Part shown: piece after piece, positions 25,455-34,700 of the stretch
How the letters are laid out: every line of letters begins with the position of its first letter
Numbering within the stretch: position 1 is the first letter of the stretch
Position numbers and translations under genes: made by a program
Notes under the pieces: model-generated
The model's database searches: none
Seen by the model: the letters and a program-made list of their open reading frames with translations, nothing else
Told to the model about the DNA's origin: nothing
Assembly (NCBI GenBank): GCA_037384425.1
Contig: JARROA010000014.1
Span: 124,001-188,000 of the forward strand
DNA from: Thiodiazotropha sp037384425
GTDB lineage: Bacteria > Pseudomonadota > Gammaproteobacteria > Chromatiales > Chromatiaceae
Direction of reading: 5' to 3'
Length of the DNA stretch: 64,000 nt

Positions 25455-26210
25455 ATGTCGTTCAAAGTCGTCATACCTGCCCGCTATGCTTCGGTGAGAC
25501 TGCCGGGTAAACCCTTGCTGGATATTGCCGGCAAACCGATGATCCAGCATGTTCATGAACGGGCCATAGAAAGCGGAGCCAACGAAGTGGTGATTGCCAC
25601 CGACGACGCCAGAATCGCCGATGCCTGCAAGGCTTTCGATGCGGATGTCTGTATGACCAGCGACCGGCACCGCAGCGGCTCGGACCGGATTGCCGAAGTG
25701 GTTTCGATCCGGGGCTGGGGGGACGAGGAAGTGATCGTCAATCTGCAAGGCGATGAACCCTGTATGCCTCCCTCACTGTTGAAACAGGTGGCACAGGACA
25801 TGGAAAGCCATCCGGCGGCATCCATCACCACTTTGTGCGCCCCGATCATCCAGCGCAGCGTTCTGTTCGACCCACACGTCGTCAAAGTGGTCGTCGATGC
25901 CGAAGGCTTTGCCCTCTATTTCAGTCGGGCGCCCATTCCCTGGCATCGGGACGAATTCGTCGACGCTGATCGTCCCCTGCCCAAGGATACGGGATTTGCC
26001 CGCCACATCGGCCTTTATGCCTACAGGGCCGGTTATCTGGCTCAGTTTGTCTCCTGGAAGCATGCTCCCATTGAACTGGCCGAATCTCTGGAGCAGTTGC
26101 GCGTGTTGTGGCACGGTGGAAGGATTCACGTCAGCCAGGCCCTTGAGGAGCCGGGTCACGGCGTCGACACCCAGCAAGATCTTGCCAAGGTTGCGCGTTT
26201 GCTCTCCTGA
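25455..26210 (+). CDS. kdsB: 3-deoxy-manno-octulosonate cytidylyltransferase KdsB
   Basis: A 251-residue cytosolic enzyme that activates Kdo with CTP for lipopolysaccharide core synthesis. The nucleotide-binding start VIPARYASVRLPGKPL, the TSDRHRSGSDRIAE segment, the NLQGDEPCMPP motif and the ending EEPGHGVDTQQDL are all characteristic. It closes the lipid A/Kdo run. Confidence 0.96.
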   Translation: MSFKVVIPARYASVRLPGKPLLDIAGKPMIQHVHERAIESGANEVVIATDDARIADACKAFDADVCMTSDRHRSGSDRIAEVVSIRGWGDEEVIVNLQGDEPCMPPSLLKQVAQDMESHPAASITTLCAPIIQRSVLFDPHVVKVVVDAEGFALYFSRAPIPWHRDEFVDADRPLPKDTGFARHIGLYAYRAGYLAQFVSWKHAPIELAESLEQLRVLWHGGRIHVSQALEEPGHGVDTQQDLAKVARLLS

Positions 26211-26573
26211 AGACCGCCATCTCTCTCGGCGGATATCTGTTTATACCCAGTCACCAAGGATCATAGGATTCGACTAGGGTTATCCCGCGTAAACATTCCC
26301 GACAAATAGCGGCTCAATTCGTTTCCGTGGTGAGTGATACCACGCAATCGAGAGCTGGATGTGTCGGCATTCTTTACATTGTCTTAAGGCTAGACTTAAT
26401 GCGCGCTTTGAAAAAGCCTCATAACAAATTGATATATATGTATAATATTCTGCATGGCACCAAATCTGCATTTGGTTTGGGAAATCAAGCACGAAATCGC
26501 ATGACATCGTTGTGTGAATTCCGTAACAAAAATTTCAAATTAGTGCTTGCGACCAACGGCGGGTGGGACAAAG
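26211..26573 (+). promoter_or_regulatory. AT-rich upstream region of the soluble histidine kinase
   Basis: A 363-base gap without a convincing gene. A weak hairpin (CCGCC / GGCGG, 26214-26232) follows kdsB. Further on the sequence becomes AT-rich with a TATAAT at 26441-26446 that could be the -10 element for the downstream kinase; no good -35 at 17 bp is visible. Confidence 0.35.
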
Positions 26574-27425
26574 GTGACAAAATTCTTGGACAAGTATTTT
26601 GAAAAGCGCGCTTTCGATTCGAATTTGGCGCTCGGTTCGATCTACTCCATCATGCAGCGTCACATCGGCCTTAATCAAGACAGTGTTGCGGTACTCAGCC
26701 TGAATGAACGGGTCAAGATGAGTGGGGAGTCAAAAGCGGCTATCAAAAAGGACCAGCCGGCTCTATCCAGTCTACTGATCGATACCGAAGAGGCAGAGAA
26801 AAAGCGGATTGCACGTGAACTGCACGATGGCCTCGGGCAGCTGCTCACCAGTATCAACCTACATCTGCAGCAGTGTATCGATACCGCAGACTCCTCCGAA
26901 GCAATTCCCAAGACTATGGCAGAATCGCTGGGGCTGATCTCCACCATGACCAAACAGGCCATGGGCGAGATGCGCGATATCTGCAGCGCCTTGCGTCCCG
27001 CAATCCTGGATGATCTGGGGGTGCTTGCGGCCATCAACTGGCAATGTCGTCAAATCTCACATGCCGATGAGAAACTGAACGTGACAACGGATTACGATGT
27101 TCACGAAGCGCTGATTCCCGAGGCCTACAAAACGGCGATCTACCGTATCGTACAGGAGGCTCTGAACAATACGGTCAAATATGCGGCGGCAGAACATTTC
27201 GTGGTCAAGCTCTACCAGGCGGGTGGTTTCCTGCAACTTCTGATCTGTGATGACGGAGTTGGCTTTCAGAGGGATGCTGAAAGCACCAGCGGCGGTATGG
27301 GCCTGATCAGCATGCGGGAGCGGGCAGAAGCCTTAGGTGGTGTCTTCGAGCTACAGAGCAGCGAAGACCAAGGCGTCGAAATCCGGGTACTGCTTCCATT
27401 ACAAAGGGCGGCCCTCAGCGGCTGA
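26574..27425 (+). CDS. Soluble NarL-type sensor histidine kinase
   Basis: A 283-residue cytoplasmic histidine kinase of the HisKA_3/NarX type. The dimerisation helix carries RIARELHDGLGQLL, with the phospho-acceptor histidine at about residue 84. The ATPase domain is intact: N-box-like IVQEALNNTVKYA, G1 DDGVGF, G2 GGMGLISMRERAEALGG. There is no membrane helix and no recognisable sensor domain in the first 60 residues. The start is uncertain: GTG 26574 is chosen for a GGTGGGA upstream; TTG 26547 and ATG 26652 or 26718 are alternatives. It is convergent with the response regulator, overlapping its 3' end by 11 bases, and lies upstream of the SCO1/multicopper block. It may supply kinase activity to the degraded membrane sensor at 29977. 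Confidence 0.87.
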   Translation: MTKFLDKYFEKRAFDSNLALGSIYSIMQRHIGLNQDSVAVLSLNERVKMSGESKAAIKKDQPALSSLLIDTEEAEKKRIARELHDGLGQLLTSINLHLQQCIDTADSSEAIPKTMAESLGLISTMTKQAMGEMRDICSALRPAILDDLGVLAAINWQCRQISHADEKLNVTTDYDVHEALIPEAYKTAIYRIVQEALNNTVKYAAAEHFVVKLYQAGGFLQLLICDDGVGFQRDAESTSGGMGLISMRERAEALGGVFELQSSEDQGVEIRVLLPLQRAALSG

Positions 27426-28077
27426 TGATTCCTTTCTCGAGTGCGTAGGTCGTCAGGGCCGAGACACTGTGCAGGTCGAGCTTCTTCATCAGGTTGGCTC
27501 GATGCTTCTCCACCGTTTTCACGCTGATGCATAGATACTCGGACATACTCTTGTTGGTGTGTCCCTCGGCTATCAGCTTGAGAATCTGGCGTTCCCTTTG
27601 TGTCACTGTATCCCAGCGTGTAACCGGTTCATTGCTGGATCCGTTGGTGTTCAGGTAGCTGTTGACGACCTTTTCAGTGATGTCCGGGCTGAGATAGGTT
27701 TTTCCATCCAGAACCCTTTCCGCCGCGACTAGCAGTTCATTCTGCGTGGCGTCCTTGAGCACGTAACCGTTTGCGCCGGCCTGGAGACTGGCGAGTACAT
27801 ACTCTTCTTCCGCGTGCACTGTCAGCACCAGCGCCCTGACCTCCGGCATCCGGTCCTTGATCTCTTTCAGGGCGTCCATGCCGTTCATGCCGGGCATGCT
27901 CAGATCCATGATGACCAGATCGGGCTTGAGTTCGACCACGCGCCGGATCGCATCTCTGCCGTTGTCGGCTTCGCCGACGACTTCCAGGTCCGGGTTGGTC
28001 GACAGCAGTGCCTTCAAACCCGCTCTGAGGATCGTGTGATCCTCCGCGATAACGACCGACTTTTTTGTGTTGTTCAT
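27415..28077 (-). CDS. NarL/FixJ-family response regulator
   Basis: A 220-residue two-component regulator. The receiver domain has acidic residues E12/D13, phospho-acceptor D58 (VIMDLSMPGMNG) and K in VLKDA; the LuxR-type helix-turn-helix (LTQRERQ-like VTQRERQILKLIAEGHTNKSMSEYLCISVKTVEKH) fills residues about 155-215. The ATG at 28077 is taken; a GTG one codon earlier is possible. It is transcribed toward the kinase gene, tail to tail. It is the only response regulator near two HisKA_3 kinases and is the best candidate to bind the inverted repeats at 28426 and 31588. Confidence 0.92.
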   Translation of the reverse strand: MNNTKKSVVIAEDHTILRAGLKALLSTNPDLEVVGEADNGRDAIRRVVELKPDLVIMDLSMPGMNGMDALKEIKDRMPEVRALVLTVHAEEEYVLASLQAGANGYVLKDATQNELLVAAERVLDGKTYLSPDITEKVVNSYLNTNGSSNEPVTRWDTVTQRERQILKLIAEGHTNKSMSEYLCISVKTVEKHRANLMKKLDLHSVSALTTYALEKGIISR

Positions 28078-28425
28078 CACTTCAGGTCCGTTGTCTGCAG
28101 AAGCAGATGCTTAAAGATACCCCTGATGACCATTTCGCGGAACGGCATGTGGCGGCAGGAAGGCTCAGGCGCTGTTTCCGAAAGCTTCGCAAAAGCCTGG
28201 GAACAGGTGCGCTATTCGTCTTGACCTGCAGCCATTCATCTCACCACACACTTGATCCGGAAATAATCAAATGTCGAAAATGTCGTGATAAAGCATAGTA
28301 TTACGCTTAATCTTCTCGATGGATCGGCGAGATAAAACTGTTCATTTCACAGGTTATATCCAATTCTATCTCCCTGGATATTTATAACAAATTGTCACGT
28401 CGAGGCGAAGCAGATAAATTTAGGA

Positions 28426-28478
28426 GTAGGGTAAACCCTACGCCCTACTACACACTCTACTCTCTGCTTTAGTAGGGT
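28426..28478. promoter_or_regulatory. TAGGGT/ACCCTA operator-like cluster upstream of the SCO1 block
   Basis: GTAGGGT-AA-ACCCTAC at 28426-28441 is a perfect inverted repeat with 7-bp arms. It is followed by CCCTA (28444-28448) and another TAGGGT at 28473-28478. The cluster lies in the 615-base gap (28078-28692) between the divergent response regulator and the small CxxC protein. A similar inverted repeat lies upstream of the giant exported protein at 31588-31602. Binding by the NarL-type regulator is inferred. Confidence 0.5.
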
Positions 28479-28527
28479 TCCCTCCATCGGTAAACCAGGC
28501 CATCTATAGTAATCTGTCAGGTATGGA

Positions 28528-28585
28528 ATCAGGGGTCTGATCCGAATCGTTTTGCTGTAAAACCCCGAGTGAATCAGGTCTGATT
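28528..28585. promoter_or_regulatory. Pair of ATCAG...CTGAT inverted repeats
   Basis: ATCAG-GGGT-CTGAT (28528-28541) and AATCAG-GT-CTGATT (28572-28585) have centres 44 bases apart, close to four helical turns. They lie 110-165 bases upstream of the small CxxC protein that precedes SCO1. The spacing suggests two dimers on one face of the DNA; the regulator is unknown. Confidence 0.4.
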
Positions 28586-28692
28586 GAGCAGATCCGGGCA
28601 GAGGGTAGGCGGTCTTTTCAGCAAGCTTCCTGATACCTATGTTTCACTGCAAGTGAAAGTGTCTGGCGAGTTGTTTCGAGTGCCGTGATGCC

Positions 28693-28878
28693 ATGAGTGA
28701 CAGTTGTAATTCCTGTGCGCAGGAAGATGCGGAAATGCAGGATCAATCGGACAGGATTGTCGAATACGAAGTAGAACTGATGCAGACGCAGGGCAGGCCC
28801 ATGTTTGCCGCCATGTTCCTGCTCTATTTTCTGGTCAGTGTCTCGATGATCTCATGCATAGCTTTCTGGTTCTTTTGA
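28693..28878 (+). CDS. Small C-terminally anchored protein with CxxC
   Basis: A 61-residue protein: a soluble acidic N-terminus with CNSC at residues 5-8 and a single hydrophobic C-terminal helix (about 38-60, FAAMFLLYFLVSVSMISCIAFWFF). No named family comes to mind. The CxxC could hold a metal or act as a thiol pair, and the position just ahead of SCO1 (76 bases) suggests a role in copper handling. That is inference. The ribosome site before the ATG is poor. Confidence 0.55.
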   Translation: MSDSCNSCAQEDAEMQDQSDRIVEYEVELMQTQGRPMFAAMFLLYFLVSVSMISCIAFWFF

Positions 28879-28954
28879 TAATACAGGGTCTTTAGAGATT
28901 CGGTGGATAGAGCCATAGCTCAATCTGGCTGGAGATTGGAGAGGGGTGAATCGT

Positions 28955-29722
28955 ATGAGAGATCGCTACATCTATACCGGGTTAGCAGTCCTGCCCTTAT
29001 TCCTGATGTCCGCAGGCGTCACGGCTTCTGAAAACGATAACAAATCGAACTATGCACAGTATGCCGTCGAGGGCCGCGATAAGCCTTTCGAAATGGATTG
29101 TGCGACGAAACATGCCAAATATCTGCCTCAAGCCGATAATGGCCAAGAGAATCAATTCACGCTGGCGAGTATCAGTGGCGATGCTGCGGGTGTTTTGACC
29201 CACAGACAGGCGCTGAGCCGAAGCACCTATAGTCGCAAGCTCGCCGTCTATGAGGCGCCGGATGTGGAATTGATAGCCGAAGACAACAGGGCGATCCAGT
29301 TCGCAGATCTTTTGGCTACTGACAGGCCGGTCATGTTGAACTTCATCTTTACGACCTGTACGACCATTTGCCCGGTACTGTCAGCCAGTTTCAAACAGGT
29401 CCAGGATCTGATGGGTAGTGAGGCTAAAGAGGTGTTGATGATTTCCATTACCATCGACCCCGAGTACGATACCCCGGAAAAGCTTGCGGATTACGCTGAT
29501 CGCTTCTCCGCGGGTGAGCAATGGACGTTTCTCACCGGACAAATCGATGATGTGGTCAGGGTTGAAAAAGCCTTTGATATCTTCAGAGGCTCCAAGACGA
29601 ATCACGAACCCGTTACATTGATCCGGTCGGCTGACAAAGCCGAGTGGGTGCGAATCGAGGGATTCGCCAACGCCGAAGAGATCGTTGCCGAATACAAAAA
29701 GATCAATCAGCGGGATGGGTAG
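28955..29722 (+). CDS. SCO1/SenC-family copper chaperone
   Basis: A 255-residue exported thioredoxin-fold protein. A signal peptide (VLPLFLMSAGVTA) is followed by about 75 residues with extra cysteine and histidine (MDCATKH), then the SCO domain with FTTCTTICPV (copper-binding C135 and C139) and the distal histidine H217 in KTNHEPV. SCO proteins deliver copper to CuA of cytochrome oxidase or act as thiol reductases. No oxidase genes are nearby, whereas cupredoxin genes lie downstream, so metallation of those is a reasonable inference. The ATG at 28955 has GAGGGG about 9 bases upstream; GTG at 28946 is an alternative. Confidence 0.9.
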   Translation: MRDRYIYTGLAVLPLFLMSAGVTASENDNKSNYAQYAVEGRDKPFEMDCATKHAKYLPQADNGQENQFTLASISGDAAGVLTHRQALSRSTYSRKLAVYEAPDVELIAEDNRAIQFADLLATDRPVMLNFIFTTCTTICPVLSASFKQVQDLMGSEAKEVLMISITIDPEYDTPEKLADYADRFSAGEQWTFLTGQIDDVVRVEKAFDIFRGSKTNHEPVTLIRSADKAEWVRIEGFANAEEIVAEYKKINQRDG

Positions 29723-29976
29723 TTGATTTTGTAAATCCAGACTTTGCTGTTATTTCATTGGAATCCAGCCTTCGCACACTGCCAAATGTCCACTCGCTGA
29801 GGCATGTTTCGGCGGCGCCCGATTATTCGGTCATACAGCGCTTGCCCACATCCTAAGTTTGTGTAAATATCTGATCCTTGGCTGGTTTTTCATGCGGAGG
29901 GTGGTTCGTTATTTTCTGTGACAGGGGGGACGTGCCATCATCCGCCTGAATCATATATCAACGGTAAAATCTGATT

Positions 29977-31344
29977 ATGGAAAAGAGAGACGCAAACTAC
30001 AGACTGACGTTTCGCTTCGGCCTTATCAGTTTTTTCGCCGTCGGTATGACAGCAGCCTTCATCTTTCTGTTTTTCAGATATCAGACCATCCAGATTATCG
30101 AGGATTCCAGTCGCAGGAGTAACGAGGTGCTCACTGTGGCGACCGAGTATGCGCTGAACGATCATTTTGTCATGTTTCTGAATTTTGTCGATCAAGACAA
30201 CGAGATTACCAACAAGAATGTTGCGTTGAGCCCCGTCTTGAGCAAGGCGATTCAAAAACTGTTGCTCGATACCAATGTCGTCAGGCTGAAGATCTATAAC
30301 ACTGGCGGCACGGTCGTTTACTCGACCAAGGCGAGTCAAATCGGGGATGGTCATGAAGACAATCCCGGCTTTAAAAAAGCGCTCGAGGGTGAGACGACCA
30401 CCGTTTTGGTCTATCGCGACACTTTTAACCTGTTTGACAGGGAAGCAGAGGACGCAAACCTGGTACAGACCTATGTGCCGATCAAACTGGTCACGACGGG
30501 AGAGGTGAAGGGGGTTTTCGAGGTCTATTCCGACGTCAGCGACTATATCTATCTCTCCGACCGCACCATACTTTTGGTATCGATCATCGTTCTGTTTTTG
30601 ATGTTCATTCTCTATGCATTTCTGCTTTTTCATATAAAACGCTCCGAAAACATCATCAATGATCAAAACAGAGAGACTCGGGAACGCAATCGAATGCTCG
30701 AATTCCTCACGGCAAAGATGATCAACGCGCAGGAGGATGAAAGGCGCCGTATTGCCCACGAGCTGCATGAAGATGTGGTGCAGACGATTTCCGGCGTCAA
30801 AATGCAGCTCGAAAGGTATATGTCTGATCTGGCTGTGGAAGAGGGCAAGGATACGAGCACAATGGATTCCACGCGATCCATCGTGCCGGTACTGCAGGAG
30901 GCGGCGCAGAAAATCAGAATGGTGGCTATGGATCTGCGACCGCCGAGCCTGGATGATTTTGGCTTGAAGGCGGCCATCAACTCTTTGATCTCCGAATGCC
31001 ATGCCTCGACCATGGGTACCGAAGTCACCTTGGATTTCTCTCTCTCTGAAAGGGATCTGACGAACGAAAAGAAATCGATTCTCTACAGGATGTTGAAGGA
31101 TGCACTCAAGAGCCTCTGTTTCAAGCATGGCATGAGAGGGCATGCGGCGATCGCCCTGACGATGTCGGAAGGTCAATTGACACTGCAAATCACCGCATAC
31201 AGTGAAAAGGGATTTGATTTCGGATATGAGAGCCTGCCCGAATATCTCGAATCCGTGCAGGAGAGAACAATCCTGTCAGGGGGGAGGTTCGACTTCAATC
31301 GGAAGGGAGATTCCATCGAAAGTGTCTCGGTTTGGACTCAGTAG
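29977..31344 (+). CDS. Membrane sensor histidine kinase with degenerate ATPase domain
   Basis: A 455-residue protein with membrane helices at about 14-34 and 198-220 enclosing a 160-residue periplasmic sensor domain (PAS-like alternation, LKIYNTGGTVVYST). The HisKA_3 dimerisation domain is well kept: RRRIAHELHEDVVQTI with the acceptor histidine at about 264 and DLRPPSLDDFGLKAAI. The following ATPase domain is not. Where the soluble kinase at 26574 has EALNN and DDGVGF, this protein has KDALKSLCFKHG and TAYSEKGFDF, and no GxGL lid is visible. It probably cannot bind ATP normally and may depend on the soluble kinase for phosphorylation. It lies directly upstream of the exported operon. Confidence 0.85.
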   Translation: MEKRDANYRLTFRFGLISFFAVGMTAAFIFLFFRYQTIQIIEDSSRRSNEVLTVATEYALNDHFVMFLNFVDQDNEITNKNVALSPVLSKAIQKLLLDTNVVRLKIYNTGGTVVYSTKASQIGDGHEDNPGFKKALEGETTTVLVYRDTFNLFDREAEDANLVQTYVPIKLVTTGEVKGVFEVYSDVSDYIYLSDRTILLVSIIVLFLMFILYAFLLFHIKRSENIINDQNRETRERNRMLEFLTAKMINAQEDERRRIAHELHEDVVQTISGVKMQLERYMSDLAVEEGKDTSTMDSTRSIVPVLQEAAQKIRMVAMDLRPPSLDDFGLKAAINSLISECHASTMGTEVTLDFSLSERDLTNEKKSILYRMLKDALKSLCFKHGMRGHAAIALTMSEGQLTLQITAYSEKGFDFGYESLPEYLESVQERTILSGGRFDFNRKGDSIESVSVWTQ

Positions 31345-31550
31345 GACAGGCCAGTCGTCAATCGTTGAATAGATCTTTAAATCATCATGCCCTCGTATGC
31401 TTTGAACTCGTTACGAGCGAAAGAAATCTCTATCGTCAGATTCTGTAGCAGTGTGGTTTATTAACTGAATATGCAGGAGACTTTAAGCATTTATTAAGAT
31501 TGGGAATAAATAGCCCAACAACTTCTCCTGTACCCCACAACCCCACCATA

Positions 31551-31602
31551 ACCCTACCCCGGTCTTAACTACCCACAGTCGCCCATATAGGGTCTTACCC
31601 TA
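31551..31602. promoter_or_regulatory. TAGGGT/ACCCTA operator-like sites upstream of the exported operon
   Basis: TAGGGT-CTT-ACCCTA (31588-31602) is a perfect inverted repeat with 6-bp arms; a further ACCCTA lies at 31551-31556 in a C-rich stretch. The site is about 180 bases upstream of the giant protein start, in the 435-base gap 31345-31779, which holds no gene. It shares half-sites with the cluster at 28426-28478. Confidence 0.5.
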
Positions 31603-31779
31603 CCGGTTTTCATCCTCGAATTAATCGACAATTTCCATAACGGCAAAGGTCCGTGGACCTTGCTATTCGCCATGAGCGGGTTGCCACCCGCTTGATGGGT
31701 GGCACTTCCGGCAATGTTGGAGTGCTGGAAGAGACGACCTTATCAATGTCGATGTGTAACCGATAACTGGGGTACAACG

Positions 31780-34700
31780 ATGAACGTAAAAAGACGACTG
31801 GGTACCGGGCTGAGCATGATGCTCGCCGCTTTGGCCCTGATCTCTACCACGGCTGCCGAGGCAGCTCGTTTCAATCTGAACGTCGTGGATGGTGACGGCA
31901 ATGCCGTCAGCGGATTCCGTTGGCAGATGCAGGAGGACACAACCTACGCTGTCGATCCGAGCAATCCTGCCCCGCTGGCCGATCAGCAGGCTTTCAATTT
32001 TCACAAGAGCCACCATCCCGTTGCGGTCACCCAGAACACCGCTGAGCCTCTGAAGGGTAATGTGGATGCCGACAGCACCACCATCCTTCATGTCACACCA
32101 GGTCGCTATTACGTATCGATCCTGCCTTACGACGGCTATGCATTGGGTGGCGCTCCGGTCACCGTGTTGCCGAACGCGGATGATCCGAGCGACACACTGG
32201 ATGATCTCACGGTCGTGGTCGAGCCACATCCGATCCCCACCGCTCAGATCTCCGTGTTCCTGTTCCATGACTGCTATCCGCTGAACGGCGCACCCGATCT
32301 GCCGGAAGAGGAGCCGGGTTCAGGCTCCTGTACCCCCGATACGGTCGATTTCAGTCAGTTCAACATCGTGCTTGAGGAGCCGGCCGGTAAATATGGCGCC
32401 AATGGCGGCCCCATGCTGCAGGATGCCTTCGGCAACCCCCTCGGTACCGCCTATATGAACCAGAATCCGGATACCCCCTACACGGGTCCCGGCGGTTGCC
32501 CGGCGCGTGAGAATGGCACCTGTGCCGACGGAACCCTGACCCCCGCGGCGGACGGTACCCTGATCATCAAGAATGTGGCTCCCGGCAAATACGGCCTCAT
32601 CGCCACCCCTGCCGCCGGTTGGACCCAGACCTCCACCATCGAGGGCTCGCCCGTCATCGATGCCTGGGTCAAGGCCAATGAGCCTCCCTTCATGGTCGAG
32701 TTCGGTCTGCCCGGACCCCATGTTTTCATCGGTTTCACCCAGGAACGCAACACGCTCTCTGACGGTGCCTCCCTGGCCACCATCAGCGGCATGATCACCG
32801 ACATGCACATGTCGCGGCCGCCGGCCACACAGCTCTTCAGCGGCCGTCCGTTCCCGCAGTGCTGGGTCGCCATCAATGAAAACACCGGCGTACCCGGCTT
32901 GAACCGCTACGCCATGCCCTGCAACGCCGACAGCACCTTCTCGATTCCCAACGTACCCGCCGGCAGTTACGAGATGAAGGTTTTCGATACGCCTCTGGAT
33001 GTGGTTATCGCCACCATGACCTTCACGGTCGATCCGACGGGTACCTGTAACGGCGGTCAGAGCTGTAACTTCGGCGAGGTGCCGGTCTTCAACTGGTTCA
33101 ATCGCCTGACCACCTATATTTTCAACGATGCCGACCAGGACGGATTCTGGGACGACACGGAAGGTCCACTGGGTGCCGAGAGCGGCCCGGTGAACATCCG
33201 CTGGCGCGACGGTACCGTCTATCAGTCCTTCCCCACCGATTTCGAAGGTGTCGCACCCTTTGACGAGGATTTCCCCTTCTTCAACTGGATGGTGGCCGAA
33301 GTCGGTTACACCAATAAGAAGGCGACAGGCGCCACCATGATCGTCGATGCCGGTGGTGAGGTGAACCAGGATCCCACCATTTTCACCGGCATGAACCAGG
33401 ATGCTACCGGCGCCGGCGAGATGACGCCGCAGGCGCAAGCCGAAAACGGTGGTCTGCCCTGGCGTACCGAGGTGGGCCCCGTGCTGACCCAGGCCTTCCA
33501 GGGCTTCCTGGGCCAGACCAACATCATCCAATTCGGCAAGGCCGACTATCTGGCCTATACGCCGTTGGATTTCACCACCATACCGCCCACGCCTCCCAAG
33601 TACGTGGGTGAGAACGGTGGTATCTCCGGTGTGGTCTTCAACACGGTCACCCGTGCCGAGAACGATCCCCAGTTCGCCGTCGGCGAGGGCTGGGAGCCTG
33701 GCGTGCCGCGGGTGCAGGTCAACCTCTATGCCGATGGCGACATCGATACGCCGATCGTGGGTGATTTTGTCTTCCCCAACGGCACCGGCGATATCGACTG
33801 GAACGGCAACGGCGTTGCCGATGCCGACGACGACCAGATCGACGATGTGGACGGTGACGGCGTGGTCACCCTGGCTGATGTGGACAACTATCCGCTGGGT
33901 TGGGCCGAAGGCGGCGCCAAGGGCCTGGAGGACGTGGACCGCAACGGTAACGGCGTCTTCGACCTCGGCGATGCCGTGGCCGTGGCCTGGACCGACAGCT
34001 GGGATGACAACACCCCGACCGACTGTCAGGGTCAGAACCAGATCGACATCACCGGTGACGGTGTGGTCGATCCCTCGGCCGACAACCGCTGCTTCGACGG
34101 CATGAGAGTCTGGAACCAGATCCGTCCTGGTGTCTTCGATGGCGGCTACGCTTTCAGCGAGTACGACCTGGGCCATCTGGCCACCGTGCGTGCCACCGTG
34201 GCCAGCAAGATCGAGGCTTTCTACAACTACATCAACACGTCGGTCGTGAGCCCCGAAGTGGCGGCCACCCTGCAACTGGGTCTGCTCGCCGGCGACTACA
34301 TCGTCGAGGGCACGACACCGCCCGGTTACGAGACCCTGCGTGAGCACCACAAGAACGTGGACTTCGGCGAGGACTTCCAGCCCGCGCTGCAGGCTCTGCC
34401 ACCTGTCTGTGTCGGTGAGCCGCAGGTCGTGCCCGATCTGTTCTCCATCTCGACCAAGGACGGCAGCGGCGACCTGGCCCAGATCGTGCCCGGACTCACT
34501 GCCGCAGAGGCGGCTGCGCCCTTCGCCGGCGAACTGCGTCCGGTCTGTAACATGAAGAAGATCAACCTGGCTGCCGCGCAGAACGCCGCCGCCGACTTCT
34601 TCCTGGTCACCGACGTCCCGGTCGCGGCCAACGTCACCGGTATGATCCTCAACGACCTGGCCAACGAGTTCAATCCGAACAGCCCGGCCTTCGGCGAGAA

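Noticed and set aside
26327..26602. A 91-codon frame upstream of the soluble kinase
   Set aside because: Spans the likely promoter region and reads as random composition.
31690..31730. A sigma-54-like TGGCAC...GGCAAT upstream of the giant-protein gene
   Set aside because: The GG to GC spacing is two bases too short for a -24/-12 promoter and the -12 half is poor.
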